A program made the translations under genes and the position numbers. A model generated the notes under the pieces. That model was given only the letters and a program-made list of their open reading frames with translations. It was not told the origin of the DNA and did no database searches. Shown piece after piece: positions 45,073 through 57,659 of a stretch of 64,000 nt of DNA; positions within the stretch are counted from its first letter, which is position 1; every line of letters begins with the position of its first letter. This DNA is from Posidonia oceanica (lineage: Eukaryota; Streptophyta; Magnoliopsida; Alismatales; Posidoniaceae): NCBI GenBank assembly GCA_037176725.1, contig JAZBRS010000020.1, forward strand, positions 100,148,501 through 100,212,500, in the 5' to 3' direction.

Positions 45073-46330
45073 CTATTGGTAGTACTTCTTGAGGTAGCAT
45101 GAGTTGACCGGTTCTGACTGCTCAACCTAGTCCATGTCCTCAAGGATTGCTGCACCGCTGGAGAAGACCCGCTTGATCACAAAGGGGCCGCACCAGTTGG
45201 GCCGGAATTTGCCTCCGCTGTCTGGAAGATGAATGGCTCGTAGGACTAGATCTCCGGGCTGGAAGCTTCTGGGCCTAACTTTCTTCTAGAATGCTCTGGC
45301 CGCTAGCTTCTGATAGCATTAGGCATGATGCATGGCTTGCAGCCTATGTTCATCAATCAAGTTTAGCTGGATGCAGCAGTCTTCCACCCATTCTGCCTCC
45401 TCCAGCTCAGCTTCTCCTTGGATCCGTAGTGAGGGGATCTCTACTTCAACGGGCAGCACTGTCTGCATGTCGTACACAAGTGAGTACAGGGTTGCTCCTG
45501 TCGAGGTCCGGACTGATGTCCTTTATGCCCATAGGCGTACGGAAGCTTGTCATACCAGTCCTTATGAGTTTCTTCCATCTTTTTCAGGATCTTTACAAGG
45601 TCTTTGTTGGCGGACTCCACTACGCCATTCATCTACGGCCGATAAGGCGAGGATTTGTAATGTTTGATCTTGAAGCTCTAAAGATAGTCTTCGATCCTCC
45701 TAGCTATGAAGTTCGTGCCATTGTCAGAAATGATGGTGTGTGGGACCCCATACCGAGCTATAATGTTGTTCCAGATGAATTTCTCCAACGCAGCGGTAGT
45801 GATAGTTTTGTAGGAGGCTGCTTCCACCAACTTGGTAAAGTATTCGATCACCACGAGGATAAAGCGATGACCAATGGAGGCTACTGGATGTACTACTCCG
45901 ACAACATTGATCCCCCAAGTGGAGAAAGGCCACGACGATGGCATGCTATGAAGTGGCTGAGGGGGTGCATGAATGAAATTCCCATGGATCTGACAGTTAT
46001 GGCATCTACGCACAAGCTGGCAGCAATCTGCCTCCATGGTTGACCAGAAGTAGCCCTAGAGCATGATTTTCTTGGCCAGCAACACATCGTTCATATGTGG
46101 GCCGTAGGTCCTTGCATGGACTTGGAGCATCAGTGTGTCGACCTCTCTCTTGCCCATGCAGCGTAGGAGTATCTGGTGGTAGGATCTTCTGTAGAGATGC
46201 CCTGCTCCTAGCAAATATTTTGACGCTAGACGTGCCAAAGCCTTTCTATCTGCTGCTGAGGGATCAGGTGAGAGGCTGCCAGATTCCAAGAAGACTTTGA
46301 TGTCATGGTACCAAGGTTTCTCTTCTACTG
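45073..46330 (-). pseudogene. E4 integrase
   Basis: Zinc region with HARTYGPHMN and CQLVRRCHNCQIHG; catalytic core INVVGVVHPV, VVIEYFTKLVEAA, IIARYGVPHTIISDNGTNF (second Asp) and NGVVESANKDL (Glu); a C-terminal barrel with SFQPGDLVLRAI, KFRPNWCGPFVIKRV and stop after SCYLKKYYQ at 45073. The frame is that of RT; breaks are TAG codons (near 45655 and 45635; the latter replaces Gln of the universal RPQ.NG) and one frameshift near 45535. The 250-codon plus-strand ORF at 45291-46043 is a shadow. Confidence 0.88.
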
Positions 46331-47045
46331 GATTCACCTCTTCTATGCTCATGCAATGCGCCGGTTGCTCCATGCAGGTGACTGATACGTCCACTGCACG
46401 GTCTTCAGGTATGCTGAGCCAGGACGCCAAGGTTGTTAGAGCATCTGCATATGCGTTCCTCGCTCTGTTCATGTATGTGAAGCGGACGCTCTTGAACTCC
46501 TCAATGAGCTTCAACAGATGTTCATGATATGGCACGAGCTTTGGATCCTTTGCCTTTTAGTCACCGTTTACCTGAGAGATCACCAACATTGCGTCACCAT
46601 GCACATGTAGTTTCTACACCTCATGCTCGAGTGCGACTCTCAGTCCCAGGATGCACGCTTCATATTCTACTTCATTGTTGGTGCATTCAAAGGTCAGCTT
46701 CCTTGCAAATAGGATCAGCTGCCCTTGCGGCGTTGCTAATATTGCACCCACGCCTCAACCTCTTTTGTTGACAACGCCATCAAAGTATAGCTGCCACTGC
46801 TGCTCGTCTTCAGGGTCCTTCAGCTTAGAATCCTCCATGGCGAACAGGATGTCCTCATCGGGGAACTGCGTCTGCAGAGGCTGGTATTCAGGCAATGGGA
46901 AGTCAACTAGATGATCTGCCACGGCCTGCCCCTTCATAGACTTCTGCATGACGAAGGTGATGTCGTACTGAGATAGCAACAGCTGCCAGTTGACACATCG
47001 GCCTACCATGGCTAGCTTCTAGAAGAGGAACTTCATTGAGTCATG
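46331..47045 (-). pseudogene. E4 archaeal-type RNase H and tether
   Basis: In frame with RT. Landmarks: WQLYFDGVVNKRG, NNEVEYEACILGLRVALEH, VHGDAMLVISQVNGD and RNAYADALTTLASWL, giving the four acidic positions. Stops: TGA after NKRG, TAG before KLHVHGD, TAA after QVNGD. This second RNase H places E4 in the Tat lineage. Confidence 0.87.
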
Positions 47046-47456
47046 TCAGCATAGAAGCAGAATTGGATAGGCCATCATGTAATGCCTTATTCTTTGTGCC
47101 GCCCAGACAAGGGATAAGCAGACTTTCTCTATGGTGCTGTACCTGGCTTTGCAGTCATTAAATTTCTTACACAAGTAGTAGATGGCTTGTTCCTTTCTGC
47201 CTGATTCATCATGTTGGCCCAAGATTGCGCCCATGGAATGCTGAGTGGTAGAGAGGTATAGGAGCAAAGGTCGCCCTAGCATAGGGGGAACCAGGACTGG
47301 AGGCTTGATAAGGAGCTGCTTGGTCTTGTCAAATGCAGCCTGGCACTCGTTGCTCCAGTTGATCTGTGTATTCTTCCTCATGAGCTTGAAGATCGGTTCG
47401 CAGATGAGAGTGAGCTGCACAATGAACCAACTGATGTATTGCAATCGCCCCAACAA
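47046..47456 (-). pseudogene. E4 RNase H domain
   Basis: Begins after an in-frame TGA at 47457-47459 (family residue Arg, CGA to TGA). Continues GLLGRLQYIS, CQAAFDKTKQLL, LLYLSTTQHSMGAILGQHDE, YYLCKKFNDCKARYS and RIRHYMMAYPI to a TGA. Confidence 0.85.
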
Positions 47457-47459
47457 GCC

Positions 47460-48260
47460 TCAAATCTCCTTTTTAGTTCTAGGGGGTGGCATCTCCACGA
47501 TGGCTCTTACTTTGCTTGGGTCCACCTCGATTCCCCTCTGGCTGACAATGTATCCCAAGAGTTTTCCGGATGACACGCCGAACACGCACTTGTTGGGGTT
47601 GAGGCGGAGCTTGTATTGTCTCAAGCGATCGAAAAGCTTCTTCAGGCAGCCGAGGTGATCCACGGGCTCTCTGGACTTGGCAATCATATCATCCACATAG
47701 ACCTCGACTTCTTGGTGCATGAGGTTGTGGAACAGTGCTGTCATGACCCTCTGATAAGTTGCCCCTGCATTCTTGAGCCCAAACGACATTACTTGATAGT
47801 AGAAGACTCCCCAGGGGGTGATGAAGGATGTCTTTTCCAAGTCTTCTTCTGCCATTCTGATCTGGTTGTAGTCGGAGAAGCCGTCCATGAAGGAGAGCAT
47901 TTTGTGGCCCGCTGTGTTGTTGACCAAGACGTCAATGTGCGGCAGCGATAAGTCATCCTTGGGACTTGCCTTGCTCAGATCCCAGTAGTCAATGCACATG
48001 CGAACCCGGCCGTCTTTCTTTGGCACTAGCACAACATTAGCAAGCCATTTTGGGTATAGGATGAGCTTGAGGAAGCTGACATTATGCTGCTTCATGATTT
48101 CTTCTTTGATCTTCAGCAGCCATTGTGGTCGCTATCTCCTGAGCTTCTGCTTCATTGGCTTTGCATCTGGCTTCAGCGACAGAGTGTGTACCACTATCAT
48201 GACATCGAGGCCGACTATGTCATCATAACTCCAGGCAAAGACGTTTGCATACTCCCTGAG
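47460..48260 (-). pseudogene. E4 reverse transcriptase, catalytic residues intact
   Basis: RT palm and fingers in one open frame: WLANVVLVPKKDGRVRMCID, KDDLSLPHIDVLV, LSFMDGFSDYNQI (motif A Asp present), TPWGVFYYQVMSFGLKNAGA, VEVYVDDMIAKS (YVDD present), NPNKCVFGVSSGKLLGYI. Upstream (48130-48260) the frame has a stop after MKQKLRR. Unlike E1, its active site is intact, so E4 decayed by nonsense codons elsewhere. Confidence 0.9.
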
Positions 48261-49843
48261 GAAAGCTATAAACTCTGCTCTGACCTGGGGTGACAGTTTG
48301 GCACTAATGCGGACCTTTTTGACTTCCTATGCCGTGCTGATGTTGATAACCTCCGTCTCTTCTTCGACGTGGAGGTTAGGGCCCTTTGGGTCATCATCGT
48401 TGGGCTGAAACTCAGGCGAAGGTTCATCATTCTCATCTACGCTTGTATCGTCCTCCTCTCCATATGCAATGAGTTCTGAGAGGATCTCTTTCTCGAAGGA
48501 TGGGTCTGTGATGTCGAAGGAGTGGTTGTGTTCTGCTTCCTGGCCCTGATAATGCCTCAAAATGGTCACACTCACCCGAGTGTTTTTGTTTGCTTGGTGT
48601 ACGACCTCTGCTCTGGCGGCCTCTGGACTCGCTGATTGATCCAGCTCCTTTACCTATTCTGTTGCTGCTGCTGTCTCCTCCTCCGCATCTCATGATGTAC
48701 TTGCGGGGAGTGTATCGGATTGGCGGCTGTCCTCCAGATGGCTGATTTGCATCCTTTGCCTGCTGCACTGCCTGAGTGGGGCATGTGCTGTACAAACCAT
48801 CTAGACCCGCCTCCCGGCTGTAGAGTGATTAACTCAACTGGTCTAGTGGGTGTTGTCGCTGATTCTTCTTCTAAGACCATGATATATGGATGGTCTTCCT
48901 GTTGGGAGGGATCCGTGACCACAACTTTCCCTTTCTTTACCGCCTGTTGTTCTGTGGCGTCTTTCGCCAGTGCTGCAAGCTGCTCAGGGAAAAGTAGTTT
49001 GAAGTCTCCGAGCAGGATGTCTACCTGAGCCTCTGCAGTCGCTCCTTCCTCCTTATCTGAGAGCAAGTCGACATAGTAGGCGTTGATGGCCTCTTGAGAC
49101 TCTTGCTCGGCTATTCCCTCGCCTGTGTGGGTGCTTCAGGTTGTCAACTGTACTGCTGACTGGGGTGTCTGTTCTGCTGCCGACTGTGCTGACTGACTGA
49201 CTGACTGATCTTCCAGCGTGACTACTGCAGAGCTGGGCGATTAGGGATGCAAACAGGCTGGCCAGTGGTGCAACTAGCGGGTGTACAGACAAGGTTACTA
49301 CTGTGGCTGGAGGGGACATAGATGTGCTCCTTTGGAGGGCTGATAGCTGGACGGTTGTGCTAGGTGACGAAACGCCTATGTCCGCTGGTGATGCTGGTTG
49401 CATGGCTGAAGACGTCTTGGGGGCCCACCACAAGACTAGTTTTATTCAGGCAGATAGCTGTATGGCTGATGGAGCCACCTACGTTAATGGTGGTGCTGCT
49501 GATGAAGCAGGCTGAATCGTGAAGCTGGCTGAACCGACTAACTGAGCTGCCTGAGAGGGTGACTGCTGTGCTGATGTGACTGCGACTGTGAGCAGACTGG
49601 TGAACGGTGCTTGAGGGTGTGCTCTTAACCCTGGAGCTGCTGCCGTGGCTGTTGAAGGTGCTGGTAAAACTGCAGAAGTGGGAGAGACAGTCAACTCTGA
49701 CACAGAATTCAATGATTCTGCTTCTGTATTAGTAGAAGGGAGGGCCAGGCAAACTGATCGAGATATTGCTAGGCTGAATTGGACCTCTCTGTTGGTCCAA
49801 ACTGCTTCCACTATGCCAAACTGCTCCTCATCCGAGTAGTAGT
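48261..49843 (-). pseudogene. E4 protease-RT linker, acidic and Ser/Thr/Pro-rich
   Basis: Open blocks in more than one frame (48327-48575, 48650-49066, 49053-49433, 49479-49846) with acidic and Ala/Ser/Thr/Pro/Gln-rich composition. No protease motif (DTGA) is seen before E5 interrupts at 49844. Function beyond a spacer is unknown. Confidence 0.55.
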
Positions 49844-51061
49844 TGTAGATACCCGTTTTGGCACTCCCCATGCATTTTTAGGTACCACTGCACTAAATCA
49901 TGCACCACTCATCATTAGAAGCAATTTGCTCAGCTTAAGTACTCTCCAAAAGCTCAATTACCAGTCTAGGTCGTTATCCGTTGGATTTCCAGCGTAAAAT
50001 GTTGGCCGTTGGTTTTCCAGCGTTTAACGTTGGCCGTTGGTTTTCCAACGTCTAACCTGGAAGCCCAGTGCCACCCACAAACTTCTTTATTTGGCCAAAT
50101 ACGTTTTCTATGTTTTTGCCTTCTTTAGACTCTGTTGACCGGTCAAGGCAATCAACTTTGAGTTAAACACACTTAATGACATTTTAATTGGGGAATATTC
50201 CTTTATCCTGACATCTAAGCCTCGGAGGTCGTTATACGCTGGGATTCCAGCTTATAACGTTATCTGCTGGATTTTCAGTGTATAACACCTCTGAAACAGG
50301 AAATTTTGTTGACTTGGCCATTGTGTCCTTATTTGTTCCTCCCCTGCTTCTATAAAAGCAGGGGTACCCCCACAAGGTCAAGGGACGGGTTTTTTGAGAG
50401 GGGAACACAATTTTAGAGGGAAATTAGAGAGAGGTCACAAATTTGGGCCAGTTTTTGAGTGTCACAATTTAGAGAGAAAAATTAGAGAAAGGAATTTTAG
50501 AGGAATTTGTGAGAGAAAATTGATAGAGTTTTGAGAGAGCTTGAGTCTTCTTCCATCTCCAATCACGCCAATGGCGTCTTGCATTCTACGCATACCATCC
50601 ATATCAAAAGGGGATTTTCTTTTAAATAGTTTGCATATCACATTTCATTTCATATATTGTTGTAGCTAGGCATTCATTCATAGTTGCAACCGAGGGGATA
50701 AAACCCCTCGGGTAAGTGTTTCTCGTTGTTTATCTTATGTCATTTTTATTTACCTTGGATCACTTACTACACAATATCTAATCCGCCTCTTTAAATTTGT
50801 TTTACATGGAAGAAGAAGAAGAAGAAACTCACCAAGCACTGGCACCCTTGGGCAATGCAGGCGTTGTCCCAAGGTAGTTGAACTCGCAGTCATATCACAT
50901 CTCCCAAGGCGTCTCGAGGGCCAGCGAAAGCGAACCGAGAGTGGCGATCACACCAATTCCATCACCTGTGGAGTGACGGAGTTGGATACAAAAAGGGGGC
51001 CCCGAGAAAGAGCGAATAGACACCTAACGAGCCTCTTCTCCTCCAAAACCCCATATCCACA
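49844..51061 (+). repeat. E5 5' LTR (1218 bp)
   Basis: TGTAGATACCCGTTTTGGC to ATATCCACA. TATAAAAG at 50351-50358 lies within an inverted repeat (CCCCTGCTT / AAGCAGGGG). Inverted-repeat clusters occur at 49970-50060 and 50225-50290. Confidence 0.85.
50351..50358 (+). promoter_or_regulatory. TATA box of E5 LTR, embedded in a hairpin
   Basis: TATAAAAG; the flanks CCCCTGCTT and AAGCAGGGG pair perfectly over 9 bp. Confidence 0.7.
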
Positions 51062-51064
51062 GAT

Positions 51065-51082
51065 TGGCGATCACGGTGAGAC
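51065..51082 (+). promoter_or_regulatory. E5 primer binding site (tRNA-Arg type)
   Basis: TGGCGATCACGGTGAGAC, three bases past the LTR. Confidence 0.75.
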
Positions 51083-52714
51083 GGCTAGAAGTGCCCCCGT
51101 GCAAGGTGAGTAATTTCTTTCTTCTTCTTCTTCCTTGTTATCTTCATTTCTAGTTTTTAGTTTTTTTTTAAGTTTCAAGGTAGTGGTGAAATTCCTCATA
51201 GTATTTTGAGGTGCCGTGACCCTTTTCGTTTTTCTTCTACATCCAAATAAATGAAATCACATCCCCTTTTCTCGGGGATTCTTGGGAGTGGAGGTGGTTT
51301 GTAAAAACCACTGATTTTCTGTAAAAAAAACTCTATCAGTACGTTACACACGTGATATGGCGCGTCTAACATTGGATGCCCCAATATCCACGTCTAACGA
51401 CCACTGAACAAAAACCTTTCTGTTTCAAACTTTTTCTTTTTTTTCTTTTCATAACTGGCCCAAAGACTAAGGTGTGAGGTGATCGACTTTGCCGTAGGGA
51501 CCGGAACCTCATTTTCTTTTGGGTACTTTACAAAAAAAAACAAATAGAAATTGAATTTTTCTTTATGACTTGCATGGCCCTATTTAGGGAACTAATTTGA
51601 TTGTGTCTTTTCTTGGATTACACAAAGTAACCACTTAAATCCTGAGCACTTCTGTTGCAATGGACTTAAGAGAGGTGTTTGTGCTGTCACTTGCTTTCAC
51701 AAGGGGCACTCTTTTTTCCCTTGCTCCGTGTGAAAGTAAGTTAGAACCCCAAGTTTTGATCTGTAATCCTCCCCCCTTTGGTGGTTTGTTTATTTTGTTA
51801 TTGTTGATACGCGAGAGACCCGATTAATCCTAAGTACGCTGGGCTCTACCTCTACAGGATAGGGTTCTAAGTGTATTCGGTCTCCCCCTAACATCCTCAG
51901 GAGTTGAGGTAGGGGGTAGTACCAAAAAATATATATTTACCCATTTTGTGATGAGCCATAGAAATCCCTGAAAAAAAAGGGCCATACCTAATCCTTAAGG
52001 TACCCTGAGAGCTACGCAGGTTTAAGACACTAATCTCAAAGCGAAAACATAAATTAAAACTTTAATCGCTGTCTGAAAGTGTTTCTGTGCAGTTTTTTCT
52101 GGAAACAAGGTGTTAGACATCGGAATATCTACGTTTAACATTGTACGCAGCAGATCCCACGTCTAATGCATTCTCTGATTGACTGTTTATTTTCAGCTTT
52201 TATGTGTTGATTGATCTATAGTGTAAAACATTAAGAGGAAAACCATAAATAGGACAGTAGTAGTTTTATATTCAGTTTTTACTTTTTAGGAGCTTGTATT
52301 AATATGCAAAATTTTGTAATTTTCTTTTTTATTGTAAGCACTTGTAACCCTTCCTTTATATAGAAATAAAAAGAAAAGAAAAGGAGAAAGAAAAAGAAAA
52401 TATATATAAAAAAAGGAAAAAAAAGAAGAAAAAGAAAAAAAAGAGAAAAAAATCAGAAAAGAAAAAAAGAGAGAAAGAAAAGAAAATGGGAAAAGAAAAG
52501 AACAAGGGCAGAACAGAGGAATACTACTGAGGGTGTTGTACGCTTGCATATCTGTGGCCAACGTTGTATGCATGAATACCTGCGTCCAACGTTGTACGCT
52601 GCATTGTGACGTGTATTACGCCCTGAATCAAATTTCATCCTGTCTTCAAAGTTGCTATGATGCTGAACCAAACCTTTTAAGCTGAACATTCAAAAAGAGA
52701 GAGGTCAGACTGAA
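51083..52714 (+). other. E5 5' leader with purine tract
   Basis: Non-coding. 52364-52505 is almost pure A/G, as before the E1 gag. Hairpin-type clusters at 51335-51410, 52110-52170 and 52530-52610. Confidence 0.65.
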
Positions 52715-53932
52715 GTGCCTGAGAAGGAACCTATCATGAAGATATTCCATCCAACCACTGGAGAAGAAATGGATCTTGACTCGATCCAATATCAAGCCGT
52801 GTGTCACTTCCTTTACAGCAACACCAACCAAACTGGCCCAAGGGGCATATCAAATCAACAAGATCTCCATCATGGTCAATACCTCCCTAGTGAAGGACTA
52901 CGAAGGCCTGTCGCAAACCACATCCCTGAAGATCTATACTAGGGACAGCTTGGAAATGCACCGCCGAACACCGAACACTAGGGGTAGAGAAACGACCCCA
53001 ATGGAATATTCCGAACAAGGGGCCATCCTTTGTTCTTTGAGTAATCACAGCAGCAGCCACATGGCCAATATAAAGGACGAGTCAACCCACTATTCTCCAG
53101 TCAACCAGAACGGTTCCCTCAGGCTTCAAATTCAAATGCTCAAGCAGCTCAGATAGGCAGCACCGACTTGGCAGAAATGAGGAAGATGCTCAGCACACTA
53201 GGAGTTCACACTCAAGCTCCACCTTCCTTCGATATAGGCAAGTTCCCTCCTTTTCGGCTACCTCCGGGCTTCAAGTATCCAAAGATGGCCAGATTTGATG
53301 GAACCACAAATCCACAGAGCCACATCATGAGATTCCAAATGGAGACCGTGCCTTACTGCCATGACTTTGGGCTCCTTATCCACCTGTTCTTCTATTTCCT
53401 TGAAGGAGAGCCCATGGAGTGGATCATGTTACTAAGCAAGGAAGAATTAAGCAGCTTCAAGCGAATTCAAGAAAGCTTCCTGCTCAAGTACCAATATAAG
53501 GTGGAGCCCAAGCCAACCTTCCTCGACTTGGCAAACAAAATGATGGAACCAAGCGAAGACTGGTTCACATATGCCAATAGGTGGAGAGACATGGCTGCGA
53601 GATCGAGCCTAGAAATCCCGGAAAGACAAATGGTCCAAAAGCTGATAGCAAACACAACAGGGCCAATGAAGAAAGGACTGGCTAGCGCCTACTGCCCATC
53701 TATTTCAGCATTATATGAGGTAGTAGCATCAATCAGAGAAAATATCCATGAGTTCGAAATGGAATCGCAAATTCTTGAGGATGACATCACTATCAATCAA
53801 ATTCAAGGAAGAATGGGCAACACCCATTATGGAAATAAAAGGCAACAATGGAGGCAACCACAACCTATCTCAAGTCTGTGGCAAACTCCAGTCCAGCCAG
53901 CATTGCACCAAGTGCTACAGCCAGCACTGCAC
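52715..53932 (+). pseudogene. E5 Gag, truncated by E6
   Basis: Starts MPEKEPIMKIFHPTTGEEMD; one frame with three TAG stops around 52938-52985, then open from 53168: LAEMRKMLSTLGVHTQAP, KFPPFRLPPGFKYPKMARFD, IHLFFYFLEGEPMEW, WFTYANRWRDMAARSS, NTTGPMKKGLASAYCPS. This is the gag domain of the same family as E6. It ends in a short CCAGCA.TGCAC duplication immediately before the E6 LTR. The residues after 53932 in the open frame are LTR sequence, not Gag. Confidence 0.85.
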
Positions 53933-54567
53933 TATAGATACCCCGTTTTGGCACTCCCCTTGCATTTTTAGGTGCCATTACCTCATATCATGCTCCACAC
54001 ATTTTTGTAAACTTTTTGCTCAGCTTATCCAAAAGCCTATTGGCCTCTCTGGAACGTTGGACGCAGCATTTAACTGCGTCTAACGTTGGACGCAGCATAC
54101 AGCTGCATCTAATAGTTCCAGTTCATTTTATTTCCAAATCTGTCAATTTTCCTTTTGGACCCAAACCATCTGTGAAAGTCAAATAGGTCCACGTCAACAA
54201 AATCACCTCATTAAGTTGATTGACACTTGTCCCCTTGATTGAGAAGCCAAAATTGGCAAGTTTGCATTTGAGTGTGTTGGACGCTAGATATCCTAGCGTC
54301 CAACGTTGGACGTTGTTAATCATAGCGTCCAATAACCTGGTTTTGTGTTCCCCAAACTTGCCTTATTTGGCTAAAGTCGAAGTCCGTGTTTCGTCTCCAC
54401 TAGAGGTCCTTTGACCAGTCAAGGCTTTAATTGGCCTTAATGGTCATTAATCAGCCTTTTATTGAGGAATATTCTTTGATCTTGGCATCTTTGCCTCGGA
54501 GGGTCGTTGGACGCTGGGTTTGCCAGCGGCTAACAAACCCAGCAGCTAACGTTGGACGCTGTAATGT
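53933..54567 (+). repeat. E6 left LTR fragment
   Basis: TATAGATACCCCGTTTTGGC onwards, aligned with the reverse complement of 62138-62946 up to GTTGGACGCTGTAATGT, where it is joined to gag. Three hairpin clusters: 54056-54112, 54276-54332, 54505-54565. Confidence 0.85.
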
Positions 54568-55989
54568 GACAACAATCAAGTATTGTGTCGCTTCCTTTAC
54601 AGTGACAACAATCATCCCGGTTCGTCAAATCAACGAGGTGAGGATCTCCATCAAGGTCAACACCTCCCTGGTAAAAGACTACAAAAGTCTGCTGTGAGCC
54701 ACATCCCTAAGAATTTGTACCACAGACAGCATGGAAATGCATCGTCGGATACCCAACACCAGGGGCAGGGAAACGACTCACCAAGAGGATTCCGAGAATG
54801 GGCCAATCCTTTGTTCGTTGAGAAGCCACAGCCACATGGCAAAAGTGCCGATCCATTATTCTCCAACCAACCAGAGCAGAGTTACCGGGTTCCTCTTCAG
54901 CCGGGTATGAATATACAAGGTGACAATCGACAGCCAAATGCCAATCAAATATCAAATTCTCAAATTCATGGCGGGCTCAGCAATTTAGCAGAAATAAGGA
55001 AGGTTTTAAATTCCTTAGGGGTTCAGACACAAGCGCCCCTAACTTTTGACATGAGCAAATTCCCACCATTTCGGCTTCCTCCTGGTTTCAAGTATCCAAA
55101 GATGCCTAAGTTTGATGGGACCACCAACCCACAAACCCACATCGTCCAGTTTCAAATGGAATCAGCTTTGCACTTCCATGACTTGAGGTTCATCATCCAC
55201 CTTTTCTTCTATTCATTGGAAGGTGAACCCGTGGATTGGTTCCTTACCCTCTCCGGAGACGACCTCAACAGCTTCGACAAGATCAAGGAGTGCTTCTTGA
55301 CCAAGTATCAACACAAGATCGAGTCGAAGCCAACCTTTTATAACTTGAGCAAAGAGACCTTGAAGCCAGGTGAAGAATGGGTCACCTTTGCAAATAGATG
55401 GCGGGAGATGGCTACCAAATCAGGCCTGGACATCCTGGAAAGACAAGTTATCCAGACATTAATTGCAAACGCTACTAGTCCAATGAAAAAGGGGTTGGCA
55501 AATGCCAATTGCCCTTCTGTGACTGCACTCTACGAGGTAGCCGCTTCTGTGAAGGAAAATATGCATGAATTTTAGAAGATAGAAGGCGATACTGAGTCCA
55601 TTCATCAAGTTGCAAAGCAACGAGATTCTCCTCTTCAAGATTACCGGCAGAATGGTAGCCACTCTGGAAAAGATGGCAACGCCAAGGGCAACTACCATCA
55701 TACAGCTCCACAACAGCAGTCCAAGAGACCAAAGCGCACAAGCTATCCTCCTATTCTGATCACGCTGATGGATATGTTCATAGAAATGATAGAAGCCCAA
55801 GCAATCGACCTCCCGCCTCGAAGACCTGAAGGGGCGAACTGCAACAGAAGCAAATATTGCTAGTACCATAGGAAATGTGGGCACAATTTAGAAGATTGCT
55901 GGGTCTTTAAGGACATCGTCTATGACCTGGTGGATGCAGACATCTTCAATTGGGATGTATTGATAGAGAGGGTTCGGAGGCGCCATTAA
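54568..55989 (+). pseudogene. E6 Gag with zinc knuckle
   Basis: 469 codons to the stop at 55987, interrupted by two TAG codons (after ENMHEF at 55573, and inside the knuckle: KYC-stop-YHRKCGHNLEDC at about 55860). Gag domain: FPPFRLPPGFKYPKMPKFD, IHLFFYSLEGEPVDWF, EWVTFANRWREMATKS, ATSPMKKGLANANCPS. The N-terminus is lost in the LTR-gag fusion; the apparent Met at 54583 is internal. Closely parallels E5 Gag. Confidence 0.88.
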
Positions 55990-56161
55990 TACTGAAGCCT
56001 GCTACTCAAGAGGTTCTACTGATGGAGGCTACACTAGGGGCATTTTCCCAAAGTGTTATAAATAGACTTTTCCTTCCTTGTTTCCATATTTGTTTCTGCT
56101 AGAATATATCTAAATAAAATATCTTTTCCTTCCATAAAATGAAAATATAAACAAATGAGAA

Positions 56162-56353
56162 GAAGATTCACCACCCAAGTATGGGAAGTTGAGAACTAAA
56201 TGGGACGGGCCATACTTGGTAGTTGAAGCATATCTAGGTAACGCCTATTGTTGGCCAAAAGGATGGCACTGGGCCCGAACATTCCTGAAATGCACTGTAA
56301 TAAATGCTACCCTTGAACCACACGCCGAGCCAATAGAATACCCGTGGCTGTGA
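56162..56353 (+). pseudogene. E6 integrase C-terminal remnant
   Basis: 64 codons: SPPKYGKLRTKWDGPYLVVE resembles the GKLR..W.GPY.V barrel at the end of gypsy integrase, and the frame ends in TGA. If correct, pol was removed between gag and this point, which fixes the plus orientation of E6. Confidence 0.45.
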
Positions 56354-57059
56354 ACTCACTGTTCCCGAAGCCTAGGAATCTTGCTTCTAACCTCATCTCA
56401 CAAACACTTTGTGGGGAGGAAGTATCACTGATCTAAACACTGAGATAGAGGCAAACCTTTATGAGTTCCCTTTCTAGACCTTGAATAAACAAGTCCACAC
56501 ACTTCCTACAAGTCGAACATGCTTTTGGTAGATGTCCAAAGCCAAGCTTAGAAGCGCAAAAGAGGGGTGCGTGCCAAATGAAAAAAAGAAGAAGAAGAAA
56601 GGAGTGTGTCGGTCCATCAAATAAATATCTATTGGCCGAACACTCAAAATGGGGCTGGGACTACTAATGCCTACCAAAAGATCAGAGAAAAGAAAAGAGG
56701 GCAGCAAAGAAGCTGTCCATCCATCAAATAAAAGAGAGGGGAAAAGAAGACAGTAAAGAAGCTGTCCATATGTCAAAACTAAAAAAATCAAGGATTGAAA
56801 AGCATAGTAGGATTTGACCTTGGCCTAGGAGGGGTAGAATTCTAAATCTCTAGCCAAAGTCTCAGGATAGGTCACTACCTCTTTCCCTACACCTTGCACT
56901 ACACACTGAGGCAAGGGGCAAGAACCTAGGTCTTGGGGCAGTTAAGTGCCAAAGCAAGCCTGTAGTATCTTTTGGCTCCAAGATGCACAAGGGACCTAAT
57001 TATCAAGGTTTTCCCAACCATGAGGTTTCCTATTTCCCAACTCCTTGGAAGATTCTTCT
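56354..57059 (+). other. E6 3' region, non-coding
   Basis: No gene. Contains a roughly 60-bp imperfect duplication (CTGTCCAT..TCAAA.AAA.GA near 56700-56780). Confidence 0.5.
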
Positions 57060-57315
57060 TCTAAAAAAAAAAATGATAAAACCAAAACCCAAAAAATTGA
57101 TAAAACCAAAAAATCCAAAAAATGATAAAACCAAAAAATCCAAAAGATGACAAAACCAAAAAATCCAAAAGATGATAAAACCAAAAATCCAAAAAAAATC
57201 ATAAAGCCAAAAATCCAAAAAAATGATAAAACCAAAAATCCAAAAGATGATAAAGCCAAAAAACAAAAAAATGATAAAATCCAAAAAATGAGCAAAAGTT
57301 CAAAAAAAAAAAATA
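57060..57315 (+). repeat. A-rich minisatellite, about 20-bp unit
   Basis: Ten or more copies of AAAATGATAAAACCAAAAATCC-like units with length variation. ORFs on the minus strand here (57030-57295, Phe/Leu/Ile repeats) are products of the repeat. Confidence 0.9.
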
Positions 57316-57659
57316 CAGAGTAGGGTAAAATCTACCTAACCAACATCACCTCATGAAACTGATAACAAATAAAGCCAATGATAAAAAAATCTAGGGCATT
57401 AGCGACCCCACGTCGCACTTTGACTTCTCCTATTTAGGACGGTCACTTGGTATCTGCTTACGAGGCGACGTTGGGATCTCGAGAAGAGACAGCCCCTCGT
57501 TAAGCATACCATTTTCATTCAGACAACAAATTTGAGGCCAGATTTATTATCCTTCACCTAAGTTTATTTCATATAATATATGTACATATTTGTTTATTAT
57601 TCTCCTTGGACTAGGGGCAAGGGGCACCCTAGATGGTCTAATATGAGTTTTTTCAAGTT

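Larger units (their letters stand above)
49844..53932 (+). mobile_element. E5: Tat-lineage element, 5' LTR to mid-gag, inserted in E4
   Basis: 5' LTR 49844-51061, PBS at 51065, long leader, then gag until E6 begins at 53933. Flanking 5-mer on the left is GTAGT; no right partner was identified because the element is cut by E6. The LTR start TGTAGATACCC and PBS ally it with E6. Confidence 0.8.

Noticed and set aside
45291..46043. 250-codon plus-strand ORF
   Set aside because: Antisense shadow of the E4 integrase, whose catalytic motifs are on the minus strand.
57030..57295. Phe/Ile/Leu-rich ORFs resembling membrane proteins
   Set aside because: Translation of the A-rich minisatellite on its opposite strand.
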